DNA of 64,000 bases from Closterium sp. Naga37s-1 (GCA_947471745.1 CANJKZ010000080.1:2525501-2589500); one strand, 5' to 3'; numbered from the stretch's first letter, positions 47,848 to 59,471 are shown. Numbers and translations are program-made. The notes: generated from the sequence alone by a model not told the origin.

Positions 47848-48413
47848 GTCACCTACCTGGCGTGGTCTGACCTACCTGGCTTGGTGTGACCTACCTGGCT
47901 TGGTGTGACCTACCTGGCTTGGTGTGACCTACCTGGCTTGGTCTGACCTACCTGGCTTGGTGTGACCTACCTGGCTTGGTGTGACCTACCTGGCTTGGTG
48001 TGACCTACCTGGCTTGGTCTAACCTACCTGGCTTGGTGTGAACTACCTGGCGTGGTCTGACCTACCTGGCTTGGTGTGACCTACCTGGCTTGGTGTGACC
48101 TACCTGGCTTGGTGTGACCTACCTGGCTTGGTCTAACCTACCTGGCTTGGTCTGACCTACCTGGCTTGGTGTGACCTACCTGGCTTGGTGTAACCTACCT
48201 GGCTTGGTGTAACCTACCTGGCGTGGTCTGATCTACCTGGCTTGGTCTGACCTACCTGGCTTGGTGTGACCTACCTGGCTTGGTGTGTCCTACCTGGCTT
48301 GGTGTGACCTACCTGGCTTGGTGTGACCTAACTGGCTTGGTGTGACCTACCTGGCTTGGTGTGAACTACCTGGCTTGGTCTGACCTACCTGGCTTGGTGT
48401 GACCTACCTGGCT
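47848..48413 (+). repeat. 19-bp minisatellite, right arm
   Basis: About 30 further units of the array that the PLE splits. It runs into GST intron 2 sequence at the shared TGGCTTGGTG, which is the duplication junction. Confidence 0.9.
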
Positions 48414-48764
48414 TGGTGGTGTGTGTGTTTGTTGGTGCAGCCTGTCGGCTATCTGGTTGTTTGTGAACGTGCTGTTTCCATTCTTCAGCTTTCAGGCGAC
48501 TGTGCGGTTGGCTACCCCTCTCAAACCTCTCAACTCTCTCAAGCCTCTCAATACTGCACATATGCTCACATAGCATTGCTGCCCCGCCTACTCACCCACC
48601 TTTTTTTTTTTTTTTTTTTAATGTCTCATGTTTATGTTTATCCACCGATGTAACCTTTGAATCACGGAACAAGCAGTCTTTGTGACGTGATTATAACGCA
48701 ACACATCACACCAATACCAGCTCCCGACACCTCCTGTCCCCGTCTATTGCCCCCCACCACCCAG

Positions 48765-50561
48765 CTAGACGGGCGAGTGATCACAGAGTCCGTGACTATA
48801 ATGAAGGAGATCGAAGCCGCCTTCCCAAGTCACTCGCCGCTCCTCCCCCCTCCCTCTGATGCGCACGCAGCAGAGGCAACAGAGCAGATGATGGGTCTGG
48901 AGAGGGGGTTGACTGGGGCGTGGCTCAAGTGGACCAAGGGAAAGGATGCCATGTGCTGGCTTGCCGGTGGTAGTGGGGCCGGAAGCAGCAGCAGTGGGGG
49001 TAGCAGCAGTGTGAGCAGTAGTGGCAGCAGTAGCAGTGGCGAGGGTGCAGGCGATGAGGAGGAGGGGGAGGGGCGGAGGGAGTTTGAGGCGGCAATGGAT
49101 GCCATGGAAGAGGCTTTGGTGAAGAGCGGAGGGCCTTACTTCCTTGGGAAAGAGGTTTGTCTGTCGGCTTCACTCATTACACTCAATCTCGCTATTATGA
49201 AAGTCACTCTCATGTTCATCACAGTCACTCTTACATTGATCACATTCAATCTCACAGTAAGGCCATCAAATTATGCCAGACTTGAGCAGAATGGTGCGGT
49301 ATTGACCTACCATGCTTTCATACCAAATACCATCCATTGTGCTTTCAAACTACTTAGCAAGTGAGACTATATTTATATATTCCCATGTACGGCAGCATAT
49401 ATACTTCTATCTGTCAGTGTGCCACACATACTGCTATCTGTCTCGCCAACTCATGTCTCCTGGCTCGTTTGCCTTTTATCTTTTAAACCTCCTCGTATGC
49501 TTCAAGTGCAAACTAGTCTCTGCCGCATTTCTGCCAGGAATGATCCCTCCATGCTTGCGTCCCTACTTCTCATGCGCTCCCAATTCTACCACCCATCCAC
49601 ACCTACCCCACCTCACATGTGGTTCTCCTCTCCCTTGTCGACGTGACCCACGTGCCTGCTGCACGTTCACCACAACATCCCTCCCTTCCGTTCCACACCC
49701 ACCCCCGCCTCCCAGCAGTTCTCCCTTGTTGACGTGACCCACGCGCCTCTCCTGGAGCGATTCGCTGCCAGTGCACCGTACTGGAAAGGCCTCACAGTGC
49801 GGAACAACCCTCGCTGGCCGGCCCTCTCCCGCTGGTACGACGCCATGGATGCTCGACCCGCCTACCTCCCTCTCAAGTCTGACGATTTCTCCATCACCCA
49901 CTCCCTTGTCCCGCAAATTGGGCCGGTGATCGCGAGCACCAATCCAACGGCTGTGGCGCGCCGGGCTTTTATTGATGGATGGGATGGGACGGGTGCGTGG
50001 GATCTGCCGCTGGGGGAGGAGGAGACGGCGTGGGGGAGGGAGGATGGGACGGGGGGGGAGGGGCGGAGGGCGCAGAGAGAGGTGGTGCGGGCGATTGTGG
50101 GGAATCATGACAGGCTAGTGGCCTTTTGCCTGTGTTCTTTGGGGGATTCTGCACATGTTTCAGCCGCTACGACTACTGGGGATGCTGCTGGTGCCATGGG
50201 TGCTGGTGCCGCTTCTATGAGCAGCCAGACTCATGCGGACCAAGCTGAGCCACAGCAGCAGGCCATCACAGCGGAATGCCTTGCGCCAGCTGTCAGCGAG
50301 GCGTTGCGCCACGTGGCGCATGCACTGCTGGTCGGCACAGAAGCAGCAGGCCCATTCCCTGCCGTGTCCCAGTCACTTCAGATGATAAGTGGTGGGAGCA
50401 GAAGTGAGGATGTGAGGGCAGCAGGGGAAGAACGGTTGGTGATGGCTCTTGCGTATCTGAGGGATAGAGTTGGGGTGCCAAGGGACTTGAGTTATCCAGC
50501 TGCAAGGCAGCTCCGAGCTCACCTTCAGTGGGTCGTTCGGTCATTAGGATCCCCAATGTAG
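48765..50561 (+). pseudogene. 5'-truncated GST duplicate (exons 3-4 only)
   Basis: Exons 48765-49154 and 49719-50561 match GST exons 3 and 4 of the intact gene. The duplication starts in intron 2, so the transit peptide, the CPFC active site and the GSH-binding N-domain are absent. Visible coding changes are Arg to Cys in the DAMRW segment and Ala to Thr in AEAAE. The exons are otherwise open. Without the N-domain it cannot be a working GST. Its upstream DNA is minisatellite, so any expression would need a new promoter or read-through from the first gene. Confidence 0.87.
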
Positions 50562-51200
50562 AGACGTAGATGACCTTATTGTTGATAACCATTATGATTC
50601 ACGTGTAAGAGAGAAACTTTTAACCACTTGAACACTACACCAGGTTTTCTGTCATCGTTGTAACTTGTAGGTATTTACTTCTTCGAATGCGGTGAAACCA
50701 TATTGTAGAAGCCCTTTAATATATGAAGCCTTTTCAGCAACCCTCCACTCCATGAGTTTCCTCATGTGGAGCAGTAGCCATTGCGATCATGATGATGCTT
50801 CAAAGAATGCCTGGCACACATTGCGAGTCAGAGACTCGTATCGGAGGTGAAGGCTGTGGTTTGAAAAGGCAAGGCGACTTTCAGCACGATCACGAGCTCA
50901 ATTACAGGACGTTTCTGGGTTGCATAGAGCTGGGATAGCTCGAACCCATGGGAGGGGGGTGGGGGTGGGGGGAGGGAGAGAAACAAGGGACAGGAATCAG
51001 AGGAGGTTGCGTGTGTTGACACTGCTGGTGGAGGAGTCCTAGTGAGAGCGGATTTGACTGAATTGCGAGGGCTCCGATGCTCCCTCTGCTCCTCCACTGC
51101 GGAGACTCAGATCACTGTGACCAGTAAGTCGTCACCAAGTAGTGGTTCAGTAATTGAATGAAATATAACTTCCATGCATCTGCTCTCTTGCAAAAATGAT
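50562..51200. other. Duplicated GST downstream region
   Basis: Copy of 42072-42710. No gene or other feature recognised. Confidence 0.5.
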
Positions 51201-51435
51201 GGCCCTGCCACCATGATAATATCGTCATCATGCCTTCATGGCCCTGCCACCATGATAACATGGTCATCATGCCTTCATGGCCCTGCCACCATGATAATAT
51301 GGTCATCATGCCTTCATGGCCTTGCCACCATGATAATATGGCCATCATGCCTTCATGGCCTTGCCACCATGATAATATGGTCATCATGCCTTCATGGCCT
51401 TGCCACCATGATAATATGGCCATCATGCCTTCATT
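51201..51435 (+). repeat. 39-bp tandem repeat, duplicate
   Basis: Same six-copy array as 42711-42945, carried along by the segmental duplication. Confidence 0.85.
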
Positions 51436-51873
51436 CTAGTCATCATCCTGGCAGCATACTATCCCTCTCCATCACCTTCCCGCGCGGCTGCCAGTCTCGC
51501 TGGCATGTTGCTGACCCGCATTGCCTGGCAGCAGTGGGAGGGGGCAAGGAGCAGGTGGCATCTGGGTGATGGGCTCGGGGTTTGTTGTAACTTGCTGGGC
51601 AATGTGTTTGAGGTTCCATGTGGGTGGTGGTATGGCTAGCTTCTGTTTCCAGAAAATTCGCAAGCTAGTTGTGTTTCAATCCCCACCAGGCCCTCAAATA
51701 TATAGGTAAAACATGCTGAAACCCGGGATTTTATGGTGTTGGTAGGTGCTAGAGATTTCAAGATGTTGGTTGAATATGTCATGCACTTGCATGATGTTGT
51801 GCTTTTTAGCCTGTAATTTCAGAGTGTGGTGCCGCTCAATGCGGTGCCTCAGGGTATATCTGAGGACAGCACT

Positions 51874-52394
51874 GACCTGGTGTGACCTACCTGGCTTGGT
51901 CTGACCTACCTGGCTTGGTGTGACCTACCTGGCTTGGTGTAACCTGCCTGGCTTGGTGTGACCTACCTGGCTTGGTGTGACCTACCTGGCTTGGTGTGAC
52001 CTACCTGGCTTGGTGTGACCTACCTGGCTTGGTGTGACCTACCTGGCTTGGTCTGACCTACCTGGCTTGGTCTGACCTACCTGGCTTGGTGTGACCTACC
52101 TGGCTTGGTCTGACCTACCTGGCTTGGTGTGACCTACCTGGCTTGGTGTGACCTACCTGGCTTGGTCTAACCAACCTGGCTTGGTCTGACCTACCTGGCT
52201 TGGTCTGACCTACCTGGCTTGGTGTAACCTATCTGGCTTGGTGTAACCTACCTGGCTTGGTCTAACCTGCCTGGCTTGGTGTGACCTACCTGGCTTGGTG
52301 TGACCTACCTGGCTTGGTGTGGCCTACCTGGCTTCGTGTGACCTACCTGGCTTGGTCTAACCTACCTGGCTTGGTCTGACCTACCTGGCTTGGT
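51874..52394 (+). repeat. 19-bp minisatellite, duplicate of left arm
   Basis: Same unit order and variants as 43384-43904 as far as can be read, showing that it moved as a block. Confidence 0.9.
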
Positions 52395-52535
52395 CTTCAG
52401 CCATATGATTAGGCGAGCAGCAGTCTAAAAGAAACCTTTAGCAAAGGATTAACAGTACGATCTGTTGTTGTTCCTGCTAAAAACAAGGAGTTTCAAGAAA
52501 TCCGACTCAAAATTCCACTCAAAGATTAAAACGAG

Positions 52536-52587
52536 GCAAACTAGTTTCGGGTGACGGGACAGGCCCCAATCACACCTTCATCAGTGC
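52536..52587 (-). ncRNA. Hammerhead ribozyme-like core (PLE copy 2)
   Basis: Same sequence as 44046-44097, with core bases, stem II and the ACUAGU helix III unchanged. Confidence 0.63.
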
Positions 52588-52735
52588 AAGTGGAAATGAA
52601 AGAGAATGAGGAAGACGAAGCATTTGGGCAAACACTACGTCTCGGAAAAACAAAACTCCAGGTTGTTGCAACCGTGGCCAGAAATCTGGTTGGCCAATCC
52701 CTGACGACCTAGAAAAGTCCAAGTCTTCGGGGTCT

Positions 52736-54658
52736 TCATTCCTCGTGGCGTAACGTTGAAGTAACACAATCCGCCAGCTGGTGCTCAGGGAGCCTCGCGC
52801 GAACCAGTAACCTTTGCAGGTTACAACCAGTTTTCCAAGCAACAAAACAGCCCTCTATGTAAAATCCGTGTGTAAGTAGACGACTTTTGAGACGTCTCAA
52901 AACAACCCCTAGTCCGAGGCGAGCCGACACAGGTGTGTAGGTCGTCTTCAAGACTAGGGGTCCACGGTCAGAGGGAGGGGAGGTTTGTCGTTGGAGCTGG
53001 TTGGCGAGAGTGTTGGCGAAGAGTGTCGCACGATGTGCGAAAAGGACGCTGCTGAAGATCGGTCGCAGGAAAGCAGGGGGGTAACCCCGATCACGAAGCC
53101 GCCGGAAGAAAGCATGCTTCGTCGCTCGGAAGGTCGATGCTGATGTCGAACGTAGTACGTAACGTTGCATCTCGGCACGAATGAATCCCTCCTTACAGTG
53201 TCGGGGGTGAAACGAGGAGAAGGGAAGGTATAGGTACCTATTCATCGGCTTCTGGAATGTACCGAAGTCCAGGATACCACACTCAGCAAAACGAGGCCCC
53301 TTAGAAAGAACCACGTCCAGAAAGTCTACCGAGTGATCTGAGATGTTCCACGTGATCCTGATGTTAGGATCCAAGCCGTTGAAGGTGCGCAGGTACTCCT
53401 CTAAATCTGCCCGCGTACCTGGCCAAAGAATCAGGCCATCGTCTATGTATCGGACGTGGTAACTTGGTGACATCCCAGTCCACCTTTCCCTCAGCAGCTC
53501 ATCAAGGCGGCTCATGAAGAGTATGGCGAAGCAAACTGCGACCGGAGTTCCCATCGCTGTCCCTCGCACCTGTTGATAAACTCGGCCGTCAAACTCAACA
53601 AAGGAGTTTCTCATGACCCAACCCAGCAGGGCCATGAGTGGGGAGGAGAGCTGCGTCTGGTCCCTCATCAGAAAGCTACTAACTGCGTCGAGCCCTCGAT
53701 CGATGGAAATGCTAGGATAGAGCGAGGTAACGTCGTACGTAGCCAGAAGAATGTTAGGCAGAAAGGCCGTTGATTCTAGCTTCGTCAGTAGCGAGAGGGA
53801 ATCGCGTAGGTAGGTGGCGCGTTTCAGTACTAGCGGTCTTAATTGCGAATCTAGCCATCTGCTTGCATTAGTAGTAACCCATGAATGTGAGGCGGCGATC
53901 GGTCGTCCCACAGGTACTTTCTTATGGAGTTTCGGCAGGATGTAGAATGCCGCTGGGCGCCATCCACCAGGTGGTTTATCGAAAAAGTACTTCCACAGGC
54001 TGTCAGGAAAAGCAGGTCCCCATGTCGCTTTCAGCTCACTCAGCTACCGTAGAACGTCCGGAGTCGGATCGTGACGAATCGGAAGGTAGACAGCTGCGTC
54101 ACTGAGATGTTCCATGCAGAGCGCGACGTAGTGGCTTCGATCCATCACCGTGATGCCGACGTTCTTATCAGCGGGTTTGATGACGATGTTGCGGTTCAGC
54201 GACAGGGAACGGATCGCCTCCCGAGCACTCCTCGAAAGATTGTGCCCACGGCGAGGACGAACCGTCTTCAACAGGAAAGATAGATCGGCTTGCGCCGACT
54301 TGAAGACCTGCTCCGGGACCACGTCCCCTTCGGGTCGCCAGTTGGGATTCCTCACACGGAAACGGGATGAGGACGACGACCCTTTATCCTTGAAGAAGAG
54401 ACTAAGGGAGATCCGTCGGTGCAGTTGATCTAGATCCGCAGCGATAGAAAAGTTCCATGGAGGCGTAGGTATGAATTTGAGACCCATCCCGAGCGCCAAG
54501 GTCTCATCGCGAGACAAGACCTTAGAACTCAGGTTATGTACTCCACGATTCCGAACGCGTGACTGCGCCTGCCGTAAAGTCAGTCGTCCGAATCGCTGGA
54601 GCGCCAGATCCCTTATCGTTAGTTCTTGTGCGGCCCTTTTCCTGGGCCGCCGCCGCCG
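52736..54658 (-). pseudogene. PLE ORF2, reverse transcriptase (copy 2), one internal stop
   Basis: Same frame and motifs as copy 1, including RYIDDGLILWPG. A TAG at 54044-54046 replaces the Gln codon of copy 1. The stop of copy 1 is absent here (Arg codon). A 3-bp in-frame insertion near 54093 adds one Ala before VYLPIRHD. Each copy thus carries a single, different nonsense change. Confidence 0.86.
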
Positions 54659-56478
54659 TTTTTTGGAACTTGGGCCTTGGTCGAGGATGCTTCTTGACCC
54701 TTCCCTCCGCCGTCGCCTTGAGATTTCACTTTCTTCTTGGCTTTCCCGCGCTTCCTCGTAGCCTTCGGTACATCTGCCTTGGCGCCAGAAGATTTCTGGT
54801 CCTTGGACGGGTCCGCCTTGGGCTTCGAAGACGCGGGGGCCGGCTTGGGATCCTGTGGTCCCATCGACAAGTTCTTCTTGAACTTCGCAGGAAGTTTCGC
54901 TTCGACGCTCGCTGTTATCTCCCTGCGCATCGTCTCCGCGGACTTCTTAACAGCTTTCTGAATCAGCTCGTCGATTGCCGGATCCGTCTCCATCTGTTCC
55001 ATCTCTTCGGCAGCAGCAGCCTTCTTCAAATCCTCGGCTTCCTTTACCCTCTGCCTCTCCAGCTCTTGGATGACGATCTCATCCCTGGCGTTAGACACCT
55101 CCGACTTGGCCTTCTTGATACACAGACCCTTAATCTTCCGGAATCGCTCCTTCGCCGCATCAGACACGGTGAGCTCAGGATCGGTGGTAAGGCCTTTGAT
55201 GTAGTCTTCGGTCTTAGTCGCCAAAGCGGTAAGGTGTGAAGAGGACGCCGCCAGGATCTCTTCAACCTCCAACTCCTTAGACTTGATGAAGTCTTGTTGA
55301 ATGCGCATCTGATTCTCGTGATGAACCGACGCGACCGATGCAGCAGACTTTTCCCGCGTCAGAGGGTACTTGGTCTGAAACTCAACCGCTTTCGTGCGAA
55401 TACTGTGCAAAATCACACCCTGCTCGTTGAGCGCCTTCATCTTCTTCAACTTCGACCTCGCCTTGAGGAGCGCCTTGAAGTCCTTTCGAAAATCCCTGAC
55501 AGCCTTCAACGCCCAGCCCTTGAAAGGCTCCGGAATTGCGACGGGCGTATCTTGAACGGATGTTGGGTTGACAGCAGCAGCGGGAGAGTTAGTCGTCGCC
55601 GGCTCGTCATTCGAAATTTCCATCGCAGCAGCGGGGGGAGGATTTCCCGTATGCTTGTCTTGTGCTTGATCCCCACGGGTTGGTGCAGAATTCTCTCCAC
55701 CCCCAGTTGTACGGGTACGTTTGCGGTAACCTGCGTACGTCTTGGAGGTGTGATCCGCCCCACGAGGAATTAGTGCAAGACTCGAATCTTCCAGACCGGC
55801 ACTAAAAAGGACCACGAAATCAAAATCACGCAGACTGTTGATATTCACGTCCTTGTAATGGCCCCGATAACTTCGTACATTTTGAAAGACGAATTTCACA
55901 CATGAAGATTGTTTTGAGATCACTTCAACTGATGTTGGATCCAAAACAAGAGGTCGCTCACGTAAGCGACACATTTCTTTTACAACGCGGGGATCGGTTC
56001 TTATGCAGGCTTCCGAAAAATTCGTTATGAATAACCGATTAGGACTGCGAAAGCGACTTAGAGCAACGTAGGCGCCTTGAGGAAATATTTTTTTCTCAAA
56101 ATGCACAACTCCACCATCAAAAGTAGCGCCTTGACTTCGATGGAAACTAATCGCATTACTTGGTCGTAAAGGAAACTGCATTCGAGATATCATATCGTAT
56201 CGTGAGTTGACAGAAAACGACTTCTCAATACGTTGTATAGGTGTCCAAGTTTGTTGAACTCCAATACATTTGGACATCAACGATTCAGATTTATTGCGAA
56301 TGTTTTGCCCGACTTCATCATCGTCAAATTGAACCCATATGATCTCCATCACATGTTGGTCATTTTGTGTAAAATGTACAACTATGCCAGGAGTGCCGTT
56401 AGCAAGGCCATCGGATGTATCTACATTACATGACATATGGACGCGCGAAGTAGTAAATAGCTCCAGAAGAGGTAACAA
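54619..56478 (-). pseudogene. Chimeric frame: Helitron helicase C-terminus fused to PLE ORF1
   Basis: An open frame of about 619 codons crosses the 55801/55802 junction. The upstream ~225 codons are the end of a Pif1-type Helitron helicase (HMSCNVDTSDGLANGTPG, FPLRPSNAISFHRSQGATF, YVALSRFRSPNRLFITN) plus the start of an endonuclease-like segment (FVFQNVRSYRGHYKDV). The rest is PLE ORF1 from AGLEDSS to its normal end. There is no ATG at the left border; the helicase frame is broken further upstream by a shift near 56480-56500. The fusion is an accident of rearrangement by the evidence here, but the frame is intact. Confidence 0.8.
54630..54664 (-). promoter_or_regulatory. -1 frameshift signal, PLE copy 2
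   Basis: Slippery A AAA AAC (54664-54658), 7-nt spacer and the GCGGCCC/GGGCCGC hairpin (54650-54644 with 54636-54630), identical to copy 1. Confidence 0.78.
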
Positions 56479-56606
56479 TCCATGTGATGACGTCGTCGCA
56501 AACCATGCGGTGTGATTGGTTTATTTTTTCTAGATTGATCCTTCCCAAACAACGCACAATCCAATGCAGGGATTGCATGTTTTTCTTCCGAAGAGGAGGA
56601 ATACAC

Positions 56607-56785
56607 TGTCAGAATGTTATTCTCTAGCCTGTAGTGGGGTGCTCTATAGCGAGTACAACCCATCTAGGGTTTGCTATATGTATCCTCATTGCTGCTAGTG
56701 AACCTCTTCCTCTTTTGCCTAAACTTCTCTTGCCTAGCTAGGACTTACCTAGCTATGGCTCCTAACTCTACCTACTATTTTCACA
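56607..56785 (+). repeat. 5' LTR of element A
   Basis: Starts TGTCAGAATG and ends ATTTTCACA, directly before the primer-binding site. Confidence 0.88.
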
Positions 56786-57930
56786 TGCTATCAGAGCAGG
56801 TCGATCCCCTTGGGTCGATCCTGTGGGTGGGCTCACCACCTCACTGCTTCCGCTGCTACTGCTACTCTCTGTGTCGCACGCCCCGTGGCGTGCGACGGAT
56901 TTTTCATCCCGCCGCGCGCTCGGAGCGTGCGGCGATTTTCTGCCCGCCGTGCGCCCCGAGGCGCGCGGCGGTTTTCTGCCCGCCGTACGCCCCGGGGCGT
57001 GCGGCGGTTCTCTGCCCGCCGTGCGCCCCGAGGCGCGCGGCGGCCTTCTGCCCCGTCGGTCCGCGCGTCGCCCCCGGGGGGCGCTTCGACGGGCGACGGG
57101 GACCAGCCCGTCGTCCCCCGTCGCCCGTCCTGGCCAGCGCGGGCTGCGCCAGCCCCGAGCGCGGCCCGTACGGGCTGCGCCCGGCCCGCGCGCGGCCCGT
57201 ACGGGCTGCGCCAGGCCCGCGCGCGGCTCGGGCCGCCTGCGCGCGGTTCGTCGGGCTGTGCCAGGCCCGTGGGCGGCCCGTTCCTCTCTGTCCCTGAGCT
57301 GCTCGCTGTCCCCCGTGCTTCTGACGGTGCCCCACCCCTACTGCTGCCCGTTCTCCTGAATTAGGGTTTGGGGGTGAGGAGTGTGGGGGTGGCGGTTGTG
57401 TGTTACTCCCCTTGCTCCTCCTCCTCCCTGGTCTCCCACTGCTGCAGCTGCCGCTGAGGGGGGTGGGTGTGTGGGAGCCTAGGGTTTAGGGTTTTAGGGG
57501 GGTGCGTGGGAGTGGAGCTAGGGTTTGAGCATTGGGTGTGTGTCGAGGGTGTGGGGCAGTTGGAGGAGGTTGTGTGGAGGTACCTGTCGTGTCGCCTGCA
57601 GCGCCTGTAGTCTGTCGCCCTTGCTTCGGTAGCCAGTGAGCCTGCTGCACCAGTCGCCAGTGGGTCCGTTGCTCCTGCCGCTCTTCTATAGCCGCCGAGC
57701 CAGTTACTCCAGTAGTCCGTCGCCCTTGCTTCGGTAGCCTCTGAGTCAGCCGCTCCTGTGCCCGTGCCTCTGCAGCTTCAGTCGTTGCCTCCCATCTTCT
57801 CTACCTCCACAGCTCCTCCTCCTCCTCACTTGCCCGCTGTGATTAGCTCTAGCTTTGCTTACCTTTGTGAACTCCTGCTCTATACCTGCTTGCTCATTGT
57901 ACTGATTACACCCCACTTTGGCTATGGGGG

Positions 57931-58111
57931 TGTTTCAGAATGTTATTCTCTAGCCTGTAGTGGGGTGCTCTATAGCGAGTACAACCCATCTAGGGTTTGC
58001 TATATGTATCCTCATTGCTGCTAGTGAACCTCTTCCTCTTTTGCCTAAACTTCTCTTGCCTAGCTAGGACTTACCTAGCTATGGCTCCTAACTCTACCTA
58101 CTATTTTCACA
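57931..58111 (+). repeat. 3' LTR of element A
   Basis: Starts TGTTTCAGAATG instead of TGTCAGAATG. The rest matches the 5' LTR by eye. Confidence 0.86.
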
Positions 58112-58119
58112 TACACTTC

Positions 58120-58299
58120 TGTGAAAGTAAGCAGTAGAAGAAGGCGCCATAGCTAGGAAAGCCCTAGCTAGCCAAGAAGCAGTTTAGGCAAAGAAGGAGG
58201 GGTTGCACTAGCAAGAATGAGGATACAAATAGCAAACCCTAGAAGGGTTGTACTCGCTATAGAGCACCCCACTACAGGCTAGAGCATAATATTCTGACA
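58120..58299 (-). repeat. 3' LTR of element B
   Basis: 180 bp. On the minus strand it starts TGTCAGAATA and ends ACTTTCACA. Same as 59472-59651. Confidence 0.88.
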
Positions 58300-59471
58300 C
58301 ACCCCCATAGCCAAAGTGGGGTGTAATCAGCAGAGCAAGCAAAGCAGAACAAGCTCAGGGTGGATCACAATGTCACCACACATTCTGAGCACAAGTTCAG
58401 GAAGCAATAGTTTAAAGTTCACAATTATGAGCAAAGCTAGTGGTAGTCACAACGGGCAAGTAAGGAGGAGGGACAGTGAGAGGAGAGGAGATAGGAGGCG
58501 ACGGCTGAAGCTGCAGACACACGGGCAACAGGAGGCACACTGGCACAGCGGCTACCGGAACAGCGCTCCGGACTACTGGAGTAACTGGCCCCGCGGCTAA
58601 AAGTAGCGGCAGACGAGCAACGGACCCACGGGCGACTGGCACAGGTGGCTACGACTGGGCTACCGGAGCAACTCCCCGGACTACAGGTGCTGCTGGCGAC
58701 ACGACGGCAACCTCCGTTCAACCTCCCCCAAACAGTACCACCCCCCCTGACACACACCCCCTGCTTCACCCCTAGCTCCACTCCCCCTTCACCCTCCCTT
58801 AGTACCACTCCGACGGCTCCAACAGGTCCACCCCCCCTCAGCGGCAGCTGCAGCACAGGGAGACGGAGGAGGAGGAGGAGCAGGGAACGACACACAGAAG
58901 CTGCACCCCCATACCCCCCACCCCCAAACCCTAATCCAGGAGAACGGGCAGAAGGAGGGGTGGGGCGCCTTCAGAAGCACGGGGGACAGCGGGGAGGACA
59001 GGGGCAGCGAAGAACGGGCCGCCCACGGGCCTGGCGCAGCCTCCCGAACCGCGCGCAGGCGGCCCGAGCCGCGCGCGGGCCTGGCGCAGCCCGTACGGGC
59101 CGCGCGCGGGCCTGGCGCAGCCCGTACGGGCCGCGCGCCGGCTGTACGGGCCGCGCGCAGGCCACGACGGGCGACGGGGGGCGACGCGCGGGTCCCCGTC
59201 GCCCGTCGTAGCGCCTCCTGGGGGCGACGCGCCGAGTGACGGGGCAGAAACCCGTCGCGCACCTCGGGGCGCACGGCGGGCAGAAAACCGCCGCGCGCCT
59301 CGGGGCGCACGGCGGGCAGAAAACCGCCGCGCGCCTCGGGGCACACGGCGGGCTGAAAAACCCTAATTTCGACGCCGCGTACCACGGGGCGCGCGGCGGA
59401 CAGGGAGTAGCAGTAGCAGCGGAAGCAGTGAGGTGGGGCCCACAGGCCAGGAGCATATCGCTCTAATACCA

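Larger units (their letters stand above)
39921..48408. repeat. Tandem segmental duplication, copy 1 (8,488-bp unit)
   Basis: This segment (GST intron 2 to the 19-bp minisatellite) is followed directly by a second copy at 48409-55801, with near identity by eye. Offsets are 8,488 at the start, 8,490 after a poly-T length difference and 8,493 after a 3-bp indel in the PLE. The join at 48408/48409 falls in the 10-bp sequence TGGCTTGGTG, present both in the minisatellite unit and in GST intron 2. Confidence 0.9.
48409..55801. repeat. Tandem segmental duplication, copy 2 (truncated, 7.4 kb)
   Basis: Copy of 39921-47308. Homology ends at 55801 inside PLE ORF1, where Helitron sequence begins. The ORF1 start, upstream pLTR and right minisatellite arm of the unit are missing. 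Few differences from copy 1 are visible, so the duplication is recent. Confidence 0.9.
52395..55801 (-). mobile_element. Penelope-like element copy 2, 5'-truncated
   Basis: Downstream pLTR (52395-52902), ORF2 and most of ORF1 are present. The element ends at 55801 within the Ala-Gly-Leu-Glu codons of ORF1, where Helitron sequence begins. It arose by segmental duplication, not by a separate insertion, because its flanking minisatellite and GST exons are copied too. Confidence 0.88.
56607..58111 (+). mobile_element. Non-autonomous small LTR element A (1.5 kb)
   Basis: LTRs 56607-56785 and 57931-58111 are nearly identical, the second differing mainly at its first bases. A Met-tRNA type primer site (TGCTATCAGAGC) follows the first LTR, and a purine-rich tract (CTATGGGGG) precedes the second. 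Target-site duplication is TACAC (56602-56606 and 58112-58116). The internal 1.1 kb has no gag or pol. It carries GC-rich repeats of CCGCCGTGCGCCCCGAGGCG type (about 56930-57060). Similar LTR ends and 3' tract tie it to the copia family at 62741-64000. Confidence 0.88.

Noticed and set aside
56671-57364. Pro/Arg-rich frames inside small LTR element A (and 58645-59502 in B)
   Set aside because: Built from GC-rich repeats, open in several frames, with no gag or pol motif.
57470-57510. Telomere-like TTTAGGG repeats
   Set aside because: Only two or three imperfect AGGGTTT units in the interior of element A. There is no array, and composition explains it.
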